A stretch of DNA of 5,174 nucleotides from Spirochaetales bacterium (GTDB lineage Bacteria; Spirochaetota; Spirochaetia; JABEVK01): the NCBI GenBank assembly GCA_013043995.1, contig JABEVL010000264.1:1-5174 (forward strand). Direction: 5' to 3'. Every line of letters starts with the position of its first letter. Position 1 is the stretch's first letter. The notes under the pieces are model-generated. The model did no database searches. It was not told the origin of the DNA and worked only from the letters and a program-made list of their open reading frames with translations. The position numbers and the translations under genes were made by a program. This document shows, piece by piece, positions 1 through 5,030 of this stretch.

Positions 1-1
1 C

Positions 2-1345
2 CACAGCGTCGTTGGCCAGACGGCGTGTTCTGTCGCGTTCCTGGCGTTGTTTCTCTACTGCTTGGTAGGCCCGCTGGTGGGTTGCGCGGCGTTCAACCTT
101 GTCTTTTTCGATCAGTTGTTCTGCCCACGCTCGAGTGTCTTCTATGACGGGTTTGGCAATTCCAGGCTTGATACGCCTCCAGACATTCTGCATGTAAATA
201 TCTTTGCGGACGTTGTACTGGTAGGTCCCTTCGCGTGCCAGTAAATCGTAGACGGAGTACAGGATGGCCTCGTCTTCTATTCCTTGCTTTCTTCCTTCTT
301 TAATGATCCGAAAAATATTCGCTTGAGGTCCCTTGTTCCGGGCAGAATAAAGGTAAACTTTGTTCTCAAAAACGTTGTCTTCCGTGCGCAACCAATACTG
401 CCAACAGTAAGTTAGGGTGATGTTCTCCGTTCCTTGAATTTTGGGATTGACCAGAATCTCTTTAAGATCTTGGGCTGAGAAAACCACCGTTCCGACGTCG
501 TACGTCACAACTTTTACTTTGTTTTTGGGCTGGTTTTCTCGGAGGAAGTTTTTGGGGAGAACAAGTCGAATTTCTTTGCGGTCAAAGAGATGGTCTCCTA
601 AATAGTCCTGGAGAACACTGCAGATGGAATTAAATTCCTGCTCATGCCAGACGGCAGCCTTGGCGTAGGCTTGAAGGCGCATCAGGTATCGGGAAGCTTC
701 TGGTCGGGCAAGGGGAAAAATTTTCAAAGCTTCATGAATGGGCTCGAGGACGGTCCAGGATTTGCCGGTTTTCCCTTTACCAAAACATCTGAGAATGTAG
801 AGTACAGTGCGTTGAAAAGCAGAAAGCGACCTGTCCGCAAGGTCGTTTTTAAGCTTTTCCATGAGTGGGAGGAAAAACGAATTCTTGGTTCTGAACCAAC
901 GCAAAAGAGATGTTCGGGATTCAGTCATGGGGTACTTTTGCGAAAGCCGAGTATAGATACCCCGCGCTGCGGGCAGCCATTTTTCAGCTCGGGCCCGAAA
1001 GTATTTTTCAATATCGCTGTCGCCGTCGGCTTTGATTTCCGGGTACTCTGTCCGAAGTACGAGCTTTCGGGCCCGTAACGTTGGTTCAGGAGTTGGCGAA
1101 GTTTCGGCCGCTGAAAAAAGCTCGAAAAGACGAGGTTCAAATTCTTCGAGGTAACCACAAAGGTTTTCAGGAGATTTTTGTTTTAGATAAGTTCTCAGGT
1201 CGAAGTAAACAGAAAAAAAGTCCTCAACCTGTAACGAAGAAAAAGTCGCTTCAAGAAGTGGAAGCGCTGATGCCATTTGCGACTTATCGCGAAGCCTTTC
1301 AAAGACAAGCTGGTAAAAGTCCTTCGAGACCGTTGAAATTGGCAT
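2..1345 (-). CDS. Unrecognised protein, C-terminal part beyond left edge (at least 448 aa)
   Basis: I do not recognise this protein. The minus-strand frame starting at ATG 1345 stays open without a stop for 448 codons to the window edge. This is far longer than any competing frame here, so the shorter frames on both strands are shadows. No signal peptide or membrane segment is evident. Residues 1-80 are helical-looking and rich in Phe and Leu, and about 80-92 is a Thr/Pro/Glu linker. The middle (110-270) is a basic, aromatic helical region. It contains a Walker A-like match at 189-196 (G-K-G-K-T-G-K-S), but I find no convincing Walker B, so nucleotide binding is unproven. Residues about 275-400 look mixed alpha/beta and are rich in Tyr and Trp. 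From about 400 to the edge the chain is highly charged (Lys, Arg, Glu, Gln), probably a long helix or coiled coil. The start is supported by a promoter immediately upstream. GGAAG lies 4 bases before the ATG but abuts the -10. An internal ATG at codon 24 is an alternative start. Cytoplasmic location is inferred. Confidence 0.8.
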   Translation of the reverse strand, partial: MPISTVSKDFYQLVFERLRDKSQMASALPLLEATFSSLQVEDFFSVYFDLRTYLKQKSPENLCGYLEEFEPRLFELFSAAETSPTPEPTLRARKLVLRTEYPEIKADGDSDIEKYFRARAEKWLPAARGIYTRLSQKYPMTESRTSLLRWFRTKNSFFLPLMEKLKNDLADRSLSAFQRTVLYILRCFGKGKTGKSWTVLEPIHEALKIFPLARPEASRYLMRLQAYAKAAVWHEQEFNSICSVLQDYLGDHLFDRKEIRLVLPKNFLRENQPKNKVKVVTYDVGTVVFSAQDLKEILVNPKIQGTENITLTYCWQYWLRTEDNVFENKVYLYSARNKGPQANIFRIIKEGRKQGIEDEAILYSVYDLLAREGTYQYNVRKDIYMQNVWRRIKPGIAKPVIEDTRAWAEQLIEKDKVERRATHQRAYQAVEKQRQERDRTRRLANDAV

Positions 1346-1354
1346 GACTCTTCC

Positions 1355-1383
1355 ATTTTATCCGAGCCGTCCAACCGTGACAA
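1355..1383 (-). promoter_or_regulatory. Predicted sigma70-type promoter of the unrecognised gene
   Basis: Read on the minus strand, the -35 is TTGTCA (1378-1383, 5 of 6 consensus) and the -10 is TAAAAT (1355-1360, 5 of 6), with an ideal 17-base spacer. The expected transcription start, about 7 bases past the -10, falls near 1348. That is only about 3 bases before the ATG at 1345, so the mRNA would be essentially leaderless. Seen by eye only. Confidence 0.6.
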
Positions 1384-1399
1384 GTCTTTGAAATCTGGC

Positions 1400-1428
1400 T
1401 TGACCAAAGGGAAAGGAGTTGTTAAATT
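1400..1428 (+). promoter_or_regulatory. Predicted sigma70-type promoter of the CAU tRNA
   Basis: The -35 is TTGACC (1400-1405, 5 of 6) and the -10 is TAAATT (1423-1428, 4 of 6), separated by 17 bases. The expected start near 1435 gives a short 5' leader of about 8 bases before the mature tRNA at 1443, to be removed by RNase P. Its -35 lies 16 bases from that of the divergent minus-strand promoter, so the two could share regulation or compete for polymerase. Confidence 0.6.
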
Positions 1429-1442
1429 GCTTTCCGGCTTAC

Positions 1443-1515
1443 GGTGGCATAGCTCAGATGGTAGAGCAAGCGGCTCATATCCGCTCGGTCGGGGGTTCGA
1501 GTCCCTCTGCCACCA
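1443..1515 (+). tRNA. tRNA with CAU anticodon (elongator Met likely; Ile2 possible)
   Basis: A full cloverleaf can be folded. The 7-bp acceptor stem is GGTGGCA/TGCCACC. The D stem is GCTC/GAGC with GG in the loop. The anticodon stem is AGCGG/CCGCT with loop CTCATAT (anticodon CAT at 1476-1478). A 5-base variable loop is followed by T stem GGGGG/CCCTC with one G-T pair and loop TTCGAGT, then discriminator A. The length is 73 bases and the 3' CCA is not encoded, so it must be added by nucleotidyltransferase. It is not the initiator: position 1 is paired G-C rather than the mismatch typical of bacterial initiators, and the anticodon stem lacks the three consecutive G-C pairs in GGG/CCC order. 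Elongator Met and the lysidine-modified Ile2 (AUA-reading) cannot be separated by eye, but I favour Met. It stands alone and faces the end of the ribonuclease D gene. Confidence 0.93.
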
Positions 1516-1526
1516 TTCCTTTTTTC
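1516..1526 (+). terminator. T-rich trailer after the tRNA, possible weak terminator
   Basis: A tract with six consecutive T (1520-1525) follows the tRNA within five bases. No separate hairpin precedes it. The tRNA's own T arm and acceptor strand would have to serve as the stem, so this may be only a trailer sequence. It is the sole candidate for ending the tRNA transcript before it enters the convergent rnd gene. Confidence 0.3.
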
Positions 1527-1542
1527 TTGAGGCATGGGCTCA

Positions 1543-2316
1543 TTATGGGCTCCAATCCACGCCGTTCCGGGCGTATTCCAAAAGATTTTCGTTTTTTTCT
1601 ATTCTCCAAGGGGCGAGGTCTTGGCCCTTAGCGGCTTGATCCCTCTTTTCGACTAACCTTTTCAGGTGGACCTGCTGCGCAGGTGAGAGCGTCATCCATC
1701 CCTTAACACGAGTCCAGGCTTCCTTTTGGGATATTTCTAGTCCCTCAAGAATTTGCATCCGTTTGTGAAAAGGTGCCGCTAGCGTTCCTGATTCCAGGAG
1801 AGGTTTCCATCGATCCCAAACGGCCAGCAGGTAGCGAACGTCCTGCGCCGCATATTTTTTCTGATCTTCAGAAAGGGGCCTCTGGTTCCAGTCCGAAACC
1901 TGGAGTTCGGGATCTTTTTGAATCTGATGACCCAAGACCTGCTGGATGACGAGGGCAAGGGAAACACGGGGTCCAATCACAAGCCGGGCGGCCTCCCAAA
2001 GGTCAATCATTCCACGGGGACGGCAACCAAGTAAAAACTTCAAATAGCGTACATCGTTTGAAGCTCCCCATAAAACTTTTTCGATTGCCTGATTTTCAAG
2101 CACCTCTTTAAAGATTGAAAGGTCAAAACCTGTCAGCGTATCGAGCAAGTAGATGGCACCGTCGGGAAATCCCACCTGTAAAAGACAGATCCTATAACCG
2201 TAGCGGTGGAGCATGAAGTCTCCTTCGAGGTCCAAGGCGATCTTTTTTGCTGTCAAAAACTTCGGCGCATGCTTGTGCCAAGCTCCCTCAGAATCGATCA
2301 AGACAAAGTCGGACAC
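1543..2316 (-). CDS. rnd: Ribonuclease D, short form (DEDDy 3'-5' exoribonuclease with one HRDC-like region)
   Basis: Ribonuclease D trims the 3' trailers of tRNA precursors and other small RNAs in the cytoplasm, using two metal ions. The DEDDy residues are visible. Exo I is L-D-L-E (Asp29, Glu31). Exo II lies in a W-G-A-S-N-D-V-R block (Asp88). Exo III is Y-A-A-Q-D-V-R-Y-L-L (Tyr155, Asp159), preceded by the family signature S-D-W-N-Q-R-P-L-S (141-149). Residues about 195-250 match the start of an HRDC domain (A-W-T-R-V-K-G and a following K-R-D-Q-A-A-K). The protein has 257 residues against about 375 for E. coli RNase D, so the second HRDC domain is absent. The GTG start at 2316 shares its G with the TAG stop of the J-domain gene, and AGAGG lies 8 bases upstream, so translational coupling is likely. 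It is the last gene of the operon. I see no terminator before the convergent tRNA. Confidence 0.93.
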   Translation of the reverse strand: MSDFVLIDSEGAWHKHAPKFLTAKKIALDLEGDFMLHRYGYRICLLQVGFPDGAIYLLDTLTGFDLSIFKEVLENQAIEKVLWGASNDVRYLKFLLGCRPRGMIDLWEAARLVIGPRVSLALVIQQVLGHQIQKDPELQVSDWNQRPLSEDQKKYAAQDVRYLLAVWDRWKPLLESGTLAAPFHKRMQILEGLEISQKEAWTRVKGWMTLSPAQQVHLKRLVEKRDQAAKGQDLAPWRIEKNENLLEYARNGVDWSP

Positions 2317-2732
2317 TAAAGGCGCCTCTTGTAGGATTTCAGAATTTGATAGGCTTCGTTGATGCGCTGTGAGGTTTGTGTGGCTTCTTTATAGGAAATG
2401 GGATTTTCGGTGTGACGGTCAGGATGATGGATTCTTAAAAGTTTTTTGTGGGCGGTTTCGATTTCTTCCCAGCTGGCGTTCACGTTCAAACCCATAACTT
2501 GGTAGGCCGAGACGAGTTTGGGGTCGAGTTGGGGTTGGGGTGAGTGCTCATGGTGGAACGATTTTGGCCCTTGTTGTCGGGGCCGGGGGGGCGGCTCGTT
2601 CTTCAAGAACGCTTCAAGTTCTTCTTCGGCGGCAACCTGGTCTGCGTCACGGGAAGGCTGTGACTTTTCAGACAAGGTGTCGAACGTCCAGGATCGAAAA
2701 AGTCGGCCCAAACGATCGAAAATTGGATCCAT
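2316..2732 (-). CDS. Small J-domain (DnaJ-like) protein with C-terminal J domain
   Basis: This is a 138-residue protein whose C-terminal third (about 74-138) is a J domain. Helices I and II (Y-Q-V-M-G-L ... A-H-K-K-L-L) lead into the diagnostic His103-Pro104-Asp105, followed by a helix III ending in R-I-N-E-A-Y-Q-I-L. The HPD motif stimulates the ATPase of Hsp70/DnaK partners, so a cytoplasmic co-chaperone role is inferred. There is no Gly/Phe region, zinc finger or DnaJ substrate-binding domain, so it is not DnaJ itself. Residues 1-72 are a low-complexity, charged and Pro/His-rich segment of unknown role that begins with a short aromatic stretch. The ATG at 2732 is fixed by a perfect ribosome binding site. 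The gene is 30 bases downstream of the DapF-like gene and overlaps rnd by one base, so its product is probably made in step with RNase D. Whether it acts on RNase D is unknown. Confidence 0.9.
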   Translation of the reverse strand: MDPIFDRLGRLFRSWTFDTLSEKSQPSRDADQVAAEEELEAFLKNEPPPRPRQQGPKSFHHEHSPQPQLDPKLVSAYQVMGLNVNASWEEIETAHKKLLRIHHPDRHTENPISYKEATQTSQRINEAYQILKSYKRRL

Positions 2733-2738
2733 TACGAA

Positions 2739-2744
2739 CTCCTT
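2739..2744 (-). promoter_or_regulatory. Strong ribosome binding site of the J-domain gene
   Basis: AAGGAG lies on the minus strand, 6 bases before ATG 2732. It is the best Shine-Dalgarno sequence in the window and fixes this start. It suggests the J-domain and rnd pair is translated efficiently and independently of the upstream overlapping genes. Confidence 0.8.
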
Positions 2745-2762
2745 GCCAGAGCATATTCAGCC

Positions 2763-3623
2763 TCAGGCAAAAAAGGAAGTGTCTGGGGCGTAAAGACCTT
2801 GAAAAAGGTACCTTACAGGTGCAGTCACCCAGATTCGTGGTCCCGGAAATGAAATCTGAACAAAAAAGGGTTGATCGTTGAGACTTACAAGAACTTCATC
2901 TGAGCTCAGACCGTCCAGGTGGGCACTCAGGGCGACCGCCGAAGCCGCAGAGGAATGGTCTACCCAGGAAGAGAGCCGAACCCAGGCGCTGATCAGGTCC
3001 TTTTGGGCTACTGAAAATAAAACAATCGGCCGTGCCGGGTGGTTGGCGGCTGAGAGTCGGGCTGATCGACGTAAGCTTTGTGCGTCAGGAGAAGGCGTGA
3101 ACTGTGTCCAAAGTGCTTGGGGCGTTTCCCAGGGGACCACCACCTGGTCCAGATGCTGTTCTCTTTGAAGCGGCGTATGCCAATCAGGAAGTTGACCTGC
3201 ATTCGTAGGAGATGGGACCTCGAGACGAAAATTTTGTGAGTCGACAGATTCAACGGTAAAAATGCGACCTTTAGACTGAAGTGTGAACGGTTTGACCCCG
3301 TATTCTCCAGAGTCAAACAAAAAACGGGCTGAGCAAAAAAGAGCGTCCACGGGAACGACATCGGGGGTAAACCGCGTCGAAGCCGTATGAATGGAGGGCG
3401 AAATTCCAGAACGACGCGTAAACGCAATCACGCCATCGGCTCCCACACCTAACCGGCGGGAACATAAACGTTGTGCAAGGTCCTGAAAGGCAAAACCCTC
3501 AAGTTGTTCTGCAGTAAGAGCAGATCTCAAAAGAAGATAATCGCCAAGACCGCAGGACGCTTTGATAAAATCAATATCATGGATGGACAAGGTTGTCCCC
3601 GGTTGGTGTGAAAAATTCTGCAT
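2763..3623 (-). CDS. dapF: Diaminopimelate epimerase-like protein (DapF family), catalytic cysteines not conserved
   Basis: DapF interconverts LL- and meso-diaminopimelate for lysine and peptidoglycan synthesis, using two catalytic cysteines. The frame keeps family blocks (residues numbered from ATG 3623). An N-terminal F-I-K ... C-G-L-G-D block (19-28) corresponds to K-M-H-G-L-G-N-D. R-R-L-G-V-G-A-D-G-V-I (56-66) and a C-terminal W-V-T-A-P-V-R-Y-L-F-Q-G-L (265-277) also match. However, the C-G-N-G-A-R-C block is replaced by a segment around D-A-L-F-C-S-A-R-F (93-101). Its single Cys97 aligns with the second, non-catalytic cysteine. The G-A-G-E-T-x-A-C-G block is replaced by D-H-S-S-A-A-S-A (222-229), and no cysteine exists after residue 97. 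The gene is intact and of family length, so I read it as a pseudoenzyme or strongly diverged enzyme, not a broken gene. It follows lysC with an overlap. The start is uncertain: ATG 3623, TTG 3635, or TTG 3590, which has GGGG 6 bases upstream and best matches family length (275 residues). Confidence 0.82.
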   Translation of the reverse strand: MQNFSHQPGTTLSIHDIDFIKASCGLGDYLLLRSALTAEQLEGFAFQDLAQRLCSRRLGVGADGVIAFTRRSGISPSIHTASTRFTPDVVPVDALFCSARFLFDSGEYGVKPFTLQSKGRIFTVESVDSQNFRLEVPSPTNAGQLPDWHTPLQREQHLDQVVVPWETPQALWTQFTPSPDAQSLRRSARLSAANHPARPIVLFSVAQKDLISAWVRLSSWVDHSSAASAVALSAHLDGLSSDEVLVSLNDQPFFVQISFPGPRIWVTAPVRYLFQGLYAPDTSFFA

Positions 3624-4938
3624 GCACCTTTTCAACAGCCTTATCCAGGTCTTGTTCGCGAACGACCATCGAAAGATTGATTTCTGAGGAGCCCATGGAA
3701 ACGAGAAGGACAGGGATGCCCCTTAGTGCCTGGAAAGCCCTCTCGAGAAAGGTTTCTTGTTTCCAGAGGCCCTGACCCACAAGTGAAACAATTGCGACGC
3801 TGTTTTCCACTCGAACGGAACCCAGTTCTTCGAGGGCCTGTAGCAAGGCTTTGACGTCATGGGTTTCGTTGATCGTGACCGAGACAGAAACCTCGCTGGT
3901 CGCCACGAGGTCGACGGAGGTTTTAAAGTGATCAAAAATGGAGAAAATACGTTTTAAGAATCCGTAAGCCATGAGCATTCGGCTTGAAGTAACCGTCATC
4001 ATCATGACGCCCTTGCGCCCTGCGATCGCACGTAAACCCGTTCCTTGGGCAGAACTGGTAACCAGAGTGCCTGGAAGTTCGGGGCGTTTGGTATTTTTGA
4101 CCCAAACCGGGATGCCTGATTCGACAGCCGGCTGAATCGTCGCAGGGTGAACGACCTTGGCGCCAAAAAACGCCAGCTCAGCCGCTTCTGCGTAGGTAAG
4201 CTCGGGAATCGTTTGTGCTGATGGAACTTTTCTGGGGTCTGTCGTCATAATCCCGTCGACGTCTGTCCAAATTTCGATCCTCTGGGCGTTCAGACAGGCT
4301 CCTAAAATCGAGGCCGAATAATCCGATCCCCCCCTTCCCAAGGTCGTTGTTACACCTTGAACCGTCGAGCCGATAAAGCCTTGGACGATCCAAAGAGAGG
4401 GATTTTTTGGGGCAATCTGATTAAGAATCGCCTGGGAGGTGAGATCCCAAATCACGTTTGCGCTTCCAAAATTTTCATCAGTGACGATGAGTTTTCGGGC
4501 GTCAAGGAGTTTTGATTGAAAACCCAGACCCTGGGACAGGGCATGAAGAATCGCTGTTGAAAGGAGTTCCCCGGAAGCCCAAATGGCGTCAGCGACCCTG
4601 GCGGAGCATTCTCCCAGAAGAAAGCTTCCCTTCACAAGTGTTCTGATGTCTGAAAAAACTGCAGAAATGCCTTCTAATGCTTGATTTCTGGCCTGCTGTG
4701 GGATGTGGCCGATCACTGTTTTGTGTTGATTCTCAAGAGCCTTTAAAATGCTGTCGGCTAGGACACGCTGATCTTTCTGGATGGCGTCGGTCAACGCCAC
4801 GAGCTGATTGGTTACACCGGCCATAGCCGAGCTGACCAGAACCAAACCTCCGCTGAGATGCTTTGAGCAGATTTTGAAAACTTGCTCCATCGCTGGAGCA
4901 TCTTGGACCGAAGTACCCCCAAATTTAAAAACAACCAT
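3577..4938 (-). CDS. lysC: Aspartokinase (aspartate kinase), LysC type
   Basis: Aspartokinase phosphorylates L-aspartate with ATP to 4-phospho-aspartate, the first step towards lysine, diaminopimelate, threonine and methionine, in the cytoplasm. The N-terminal K-F-G-G-T-S-V (5-11) is the family signature, and it fixes the start because it begins four residues after Met1. Further kinase-domain motifs are S-S-A-M-A-G-V-T-N (36-44), T-T-L-G-R-G-G-S-D (198-206), W-T-D-V-D-G-I-M-T-T-D-P-R (224-236) and F-F-G-A-K-V-V-H-P (257-265). Residues about 312-443 form the tandem ACT regulatory region. S-V-D-L-V-A-T-S-E-V-S-V (341-352) closely resembles the lysine-binding segment of E. coli LysC. Its 453 residues compare with 449 for E. 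coli LysC. No homoserine dehydrogenase is fused. Feedback inhibition by lysine is inferred from ACT similarity, not shown. It is the first gene of the operon and its end overlaps the DapF-like gene. Confidence 0.97.
   Translation of the reverse strand: MVVFKFGGTSVQDAPAMEQVFKICSKHLSGGLVLVSSAMAGVTNQLVALTDAIQKDQRVLADSILKALENQHKTVIGHIPQQARNQALEGISAVFSDIRTLVKGSFLLGECSARVADAIWASGELLSTAILHALSQGLGFQSKLLDARKLIVTDENFGSANVIWDLTSQAILNQIAPKNPSLWIVQGFIGSTVQGVTTTLGRGGSDYSASILGACLNAQRIEIWTDVDGIMTTDPRKVPSAQTIPELTYAEAAELAFFGAKVVHPATIQPAVESGIPVWVKNTKRPELPGTLVTSSAQGTGLRAIAGRKGVMMMTVTSSRMLMAYGFLKRIFSIFDHFKTSVDLVATSEVSVSVTINETHDVKALLQALEELGSVRVENSVAIVSLVGQGLWKQETFLERAFQALRGIPVLLVSMGSSEINLSMVVREQDLDKAVEKVHAEFFTPTGDNLVHP
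3597..3600 (-). promoter_or_regulatory. Candidate ribosome binding site for an internal TTG start of the DapF-like gene
   Basis: GGGG on the minus strand lies 6 bases before TTG 3590. That start gives 275 residues, close to the roughly 274 of E. coli DapF, and cuts the overlap with lysC to 14 bases. The ATG at 3623 has AAAAGG only 3 bases upstream, which is too close for good use. The choice between them is open. Confidence 0.4.
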
Positions 4939-4944
4939 GACCTC

Positions 4945-4973
4945 ACGGTAAAAGAAAGAACTCGGGGTGTCAA
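4945..4973 (-). promoter_or_regulatory. Candidate promoter of lysC and the downstream operon
   Basis: On the minus strand a perfect -35 TTGACA (4968-4973) is followed after 17 bases by a weak -10 TACCGT (4945-4950, 3 of 6). The predicted start falls at or beside ATG 4938, giving a leaderless mRNA. The only Shine-Dalgarno-like bases (GAGG, 4941-4944) are 2 bases from the ATG, too close to be typical. No riboswitch or attenuator fits in the 92-base gap. Confidence 0.4.
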
Positions 4974-4986
4974 GAAAAGGAGGGAA

Positions 4987-5015
4987 TTGGCGATTTACTG
5001 TCTTTAGGCTACATT
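4987..5015 (+). promoter_or_regulatory. Candidate promoter of the purine nucleoside phosphorylase gene
   Basis: TTGGCG (4987-4992, 4 of 6) and TACATT (5010-5015, 4 of 6) are separated by 17 bases. The predicted start near 5022 leaves a leader of about 9 bases containing GGGGG (5022-5026), 4 bases before ATG 5031. It is divergent from the lysC promoter, with 13 bases between the two -35 elements. Confidence 0.35.
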
Positions 5016-5030
5016 CTTGACGGGGGAAAA

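Noticed and set aside
644..1078. Plus-strand open frame of 144 codons
   Set aside because: It lies antisense inside the 448-codon minus-strand frame, has no recognisable motif, no promoter or ribosome binding site, and reads as a shadow.
925..1407. Two minus-strand frames (925-1158 and 1195-1407) overlapping the unrecognised gene
   Set aside because: They are in other frames from the long open frame. The second extends across the promoter region, and both look like out-of-frame shadows.
1538..1558. Direct repeat of ATGGGCTC across the rnd stop codon
   Set aside because: Two 8-base copies only 3 bases apart form no hairpin and no known attachment site. Most likely chance.
1388..1639. Two plus-strand frames running through the tRNA
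   Set aside because: They are translations of the tRNA and of the antisense of the rnd end, so not real proteins.
1664..1684. Inverted repeat ACCTGC-TGC-GCAGGT
   Set aside because: It lies within rnd coding sequence for the HRDC-like region, has no following T-tract on either strand, and is explained by codon choice.
2803..2814. Palindrome AAGGTACCTT near the end of the DapF-like gene
   Set aside because: It is short, perfectly explained as coding sequence, and not paired with any other operator-like site.
3008..3427. Minus-strand 139-codon frame inside the DapF-like gene
   Set aside because: It is an out-of-frame shadow. I considered whether it could mark a frameshift that would restore the DapF catalytic motifs, but its translation carries no DapF motif, and the main frame aligns to the family on both sides.
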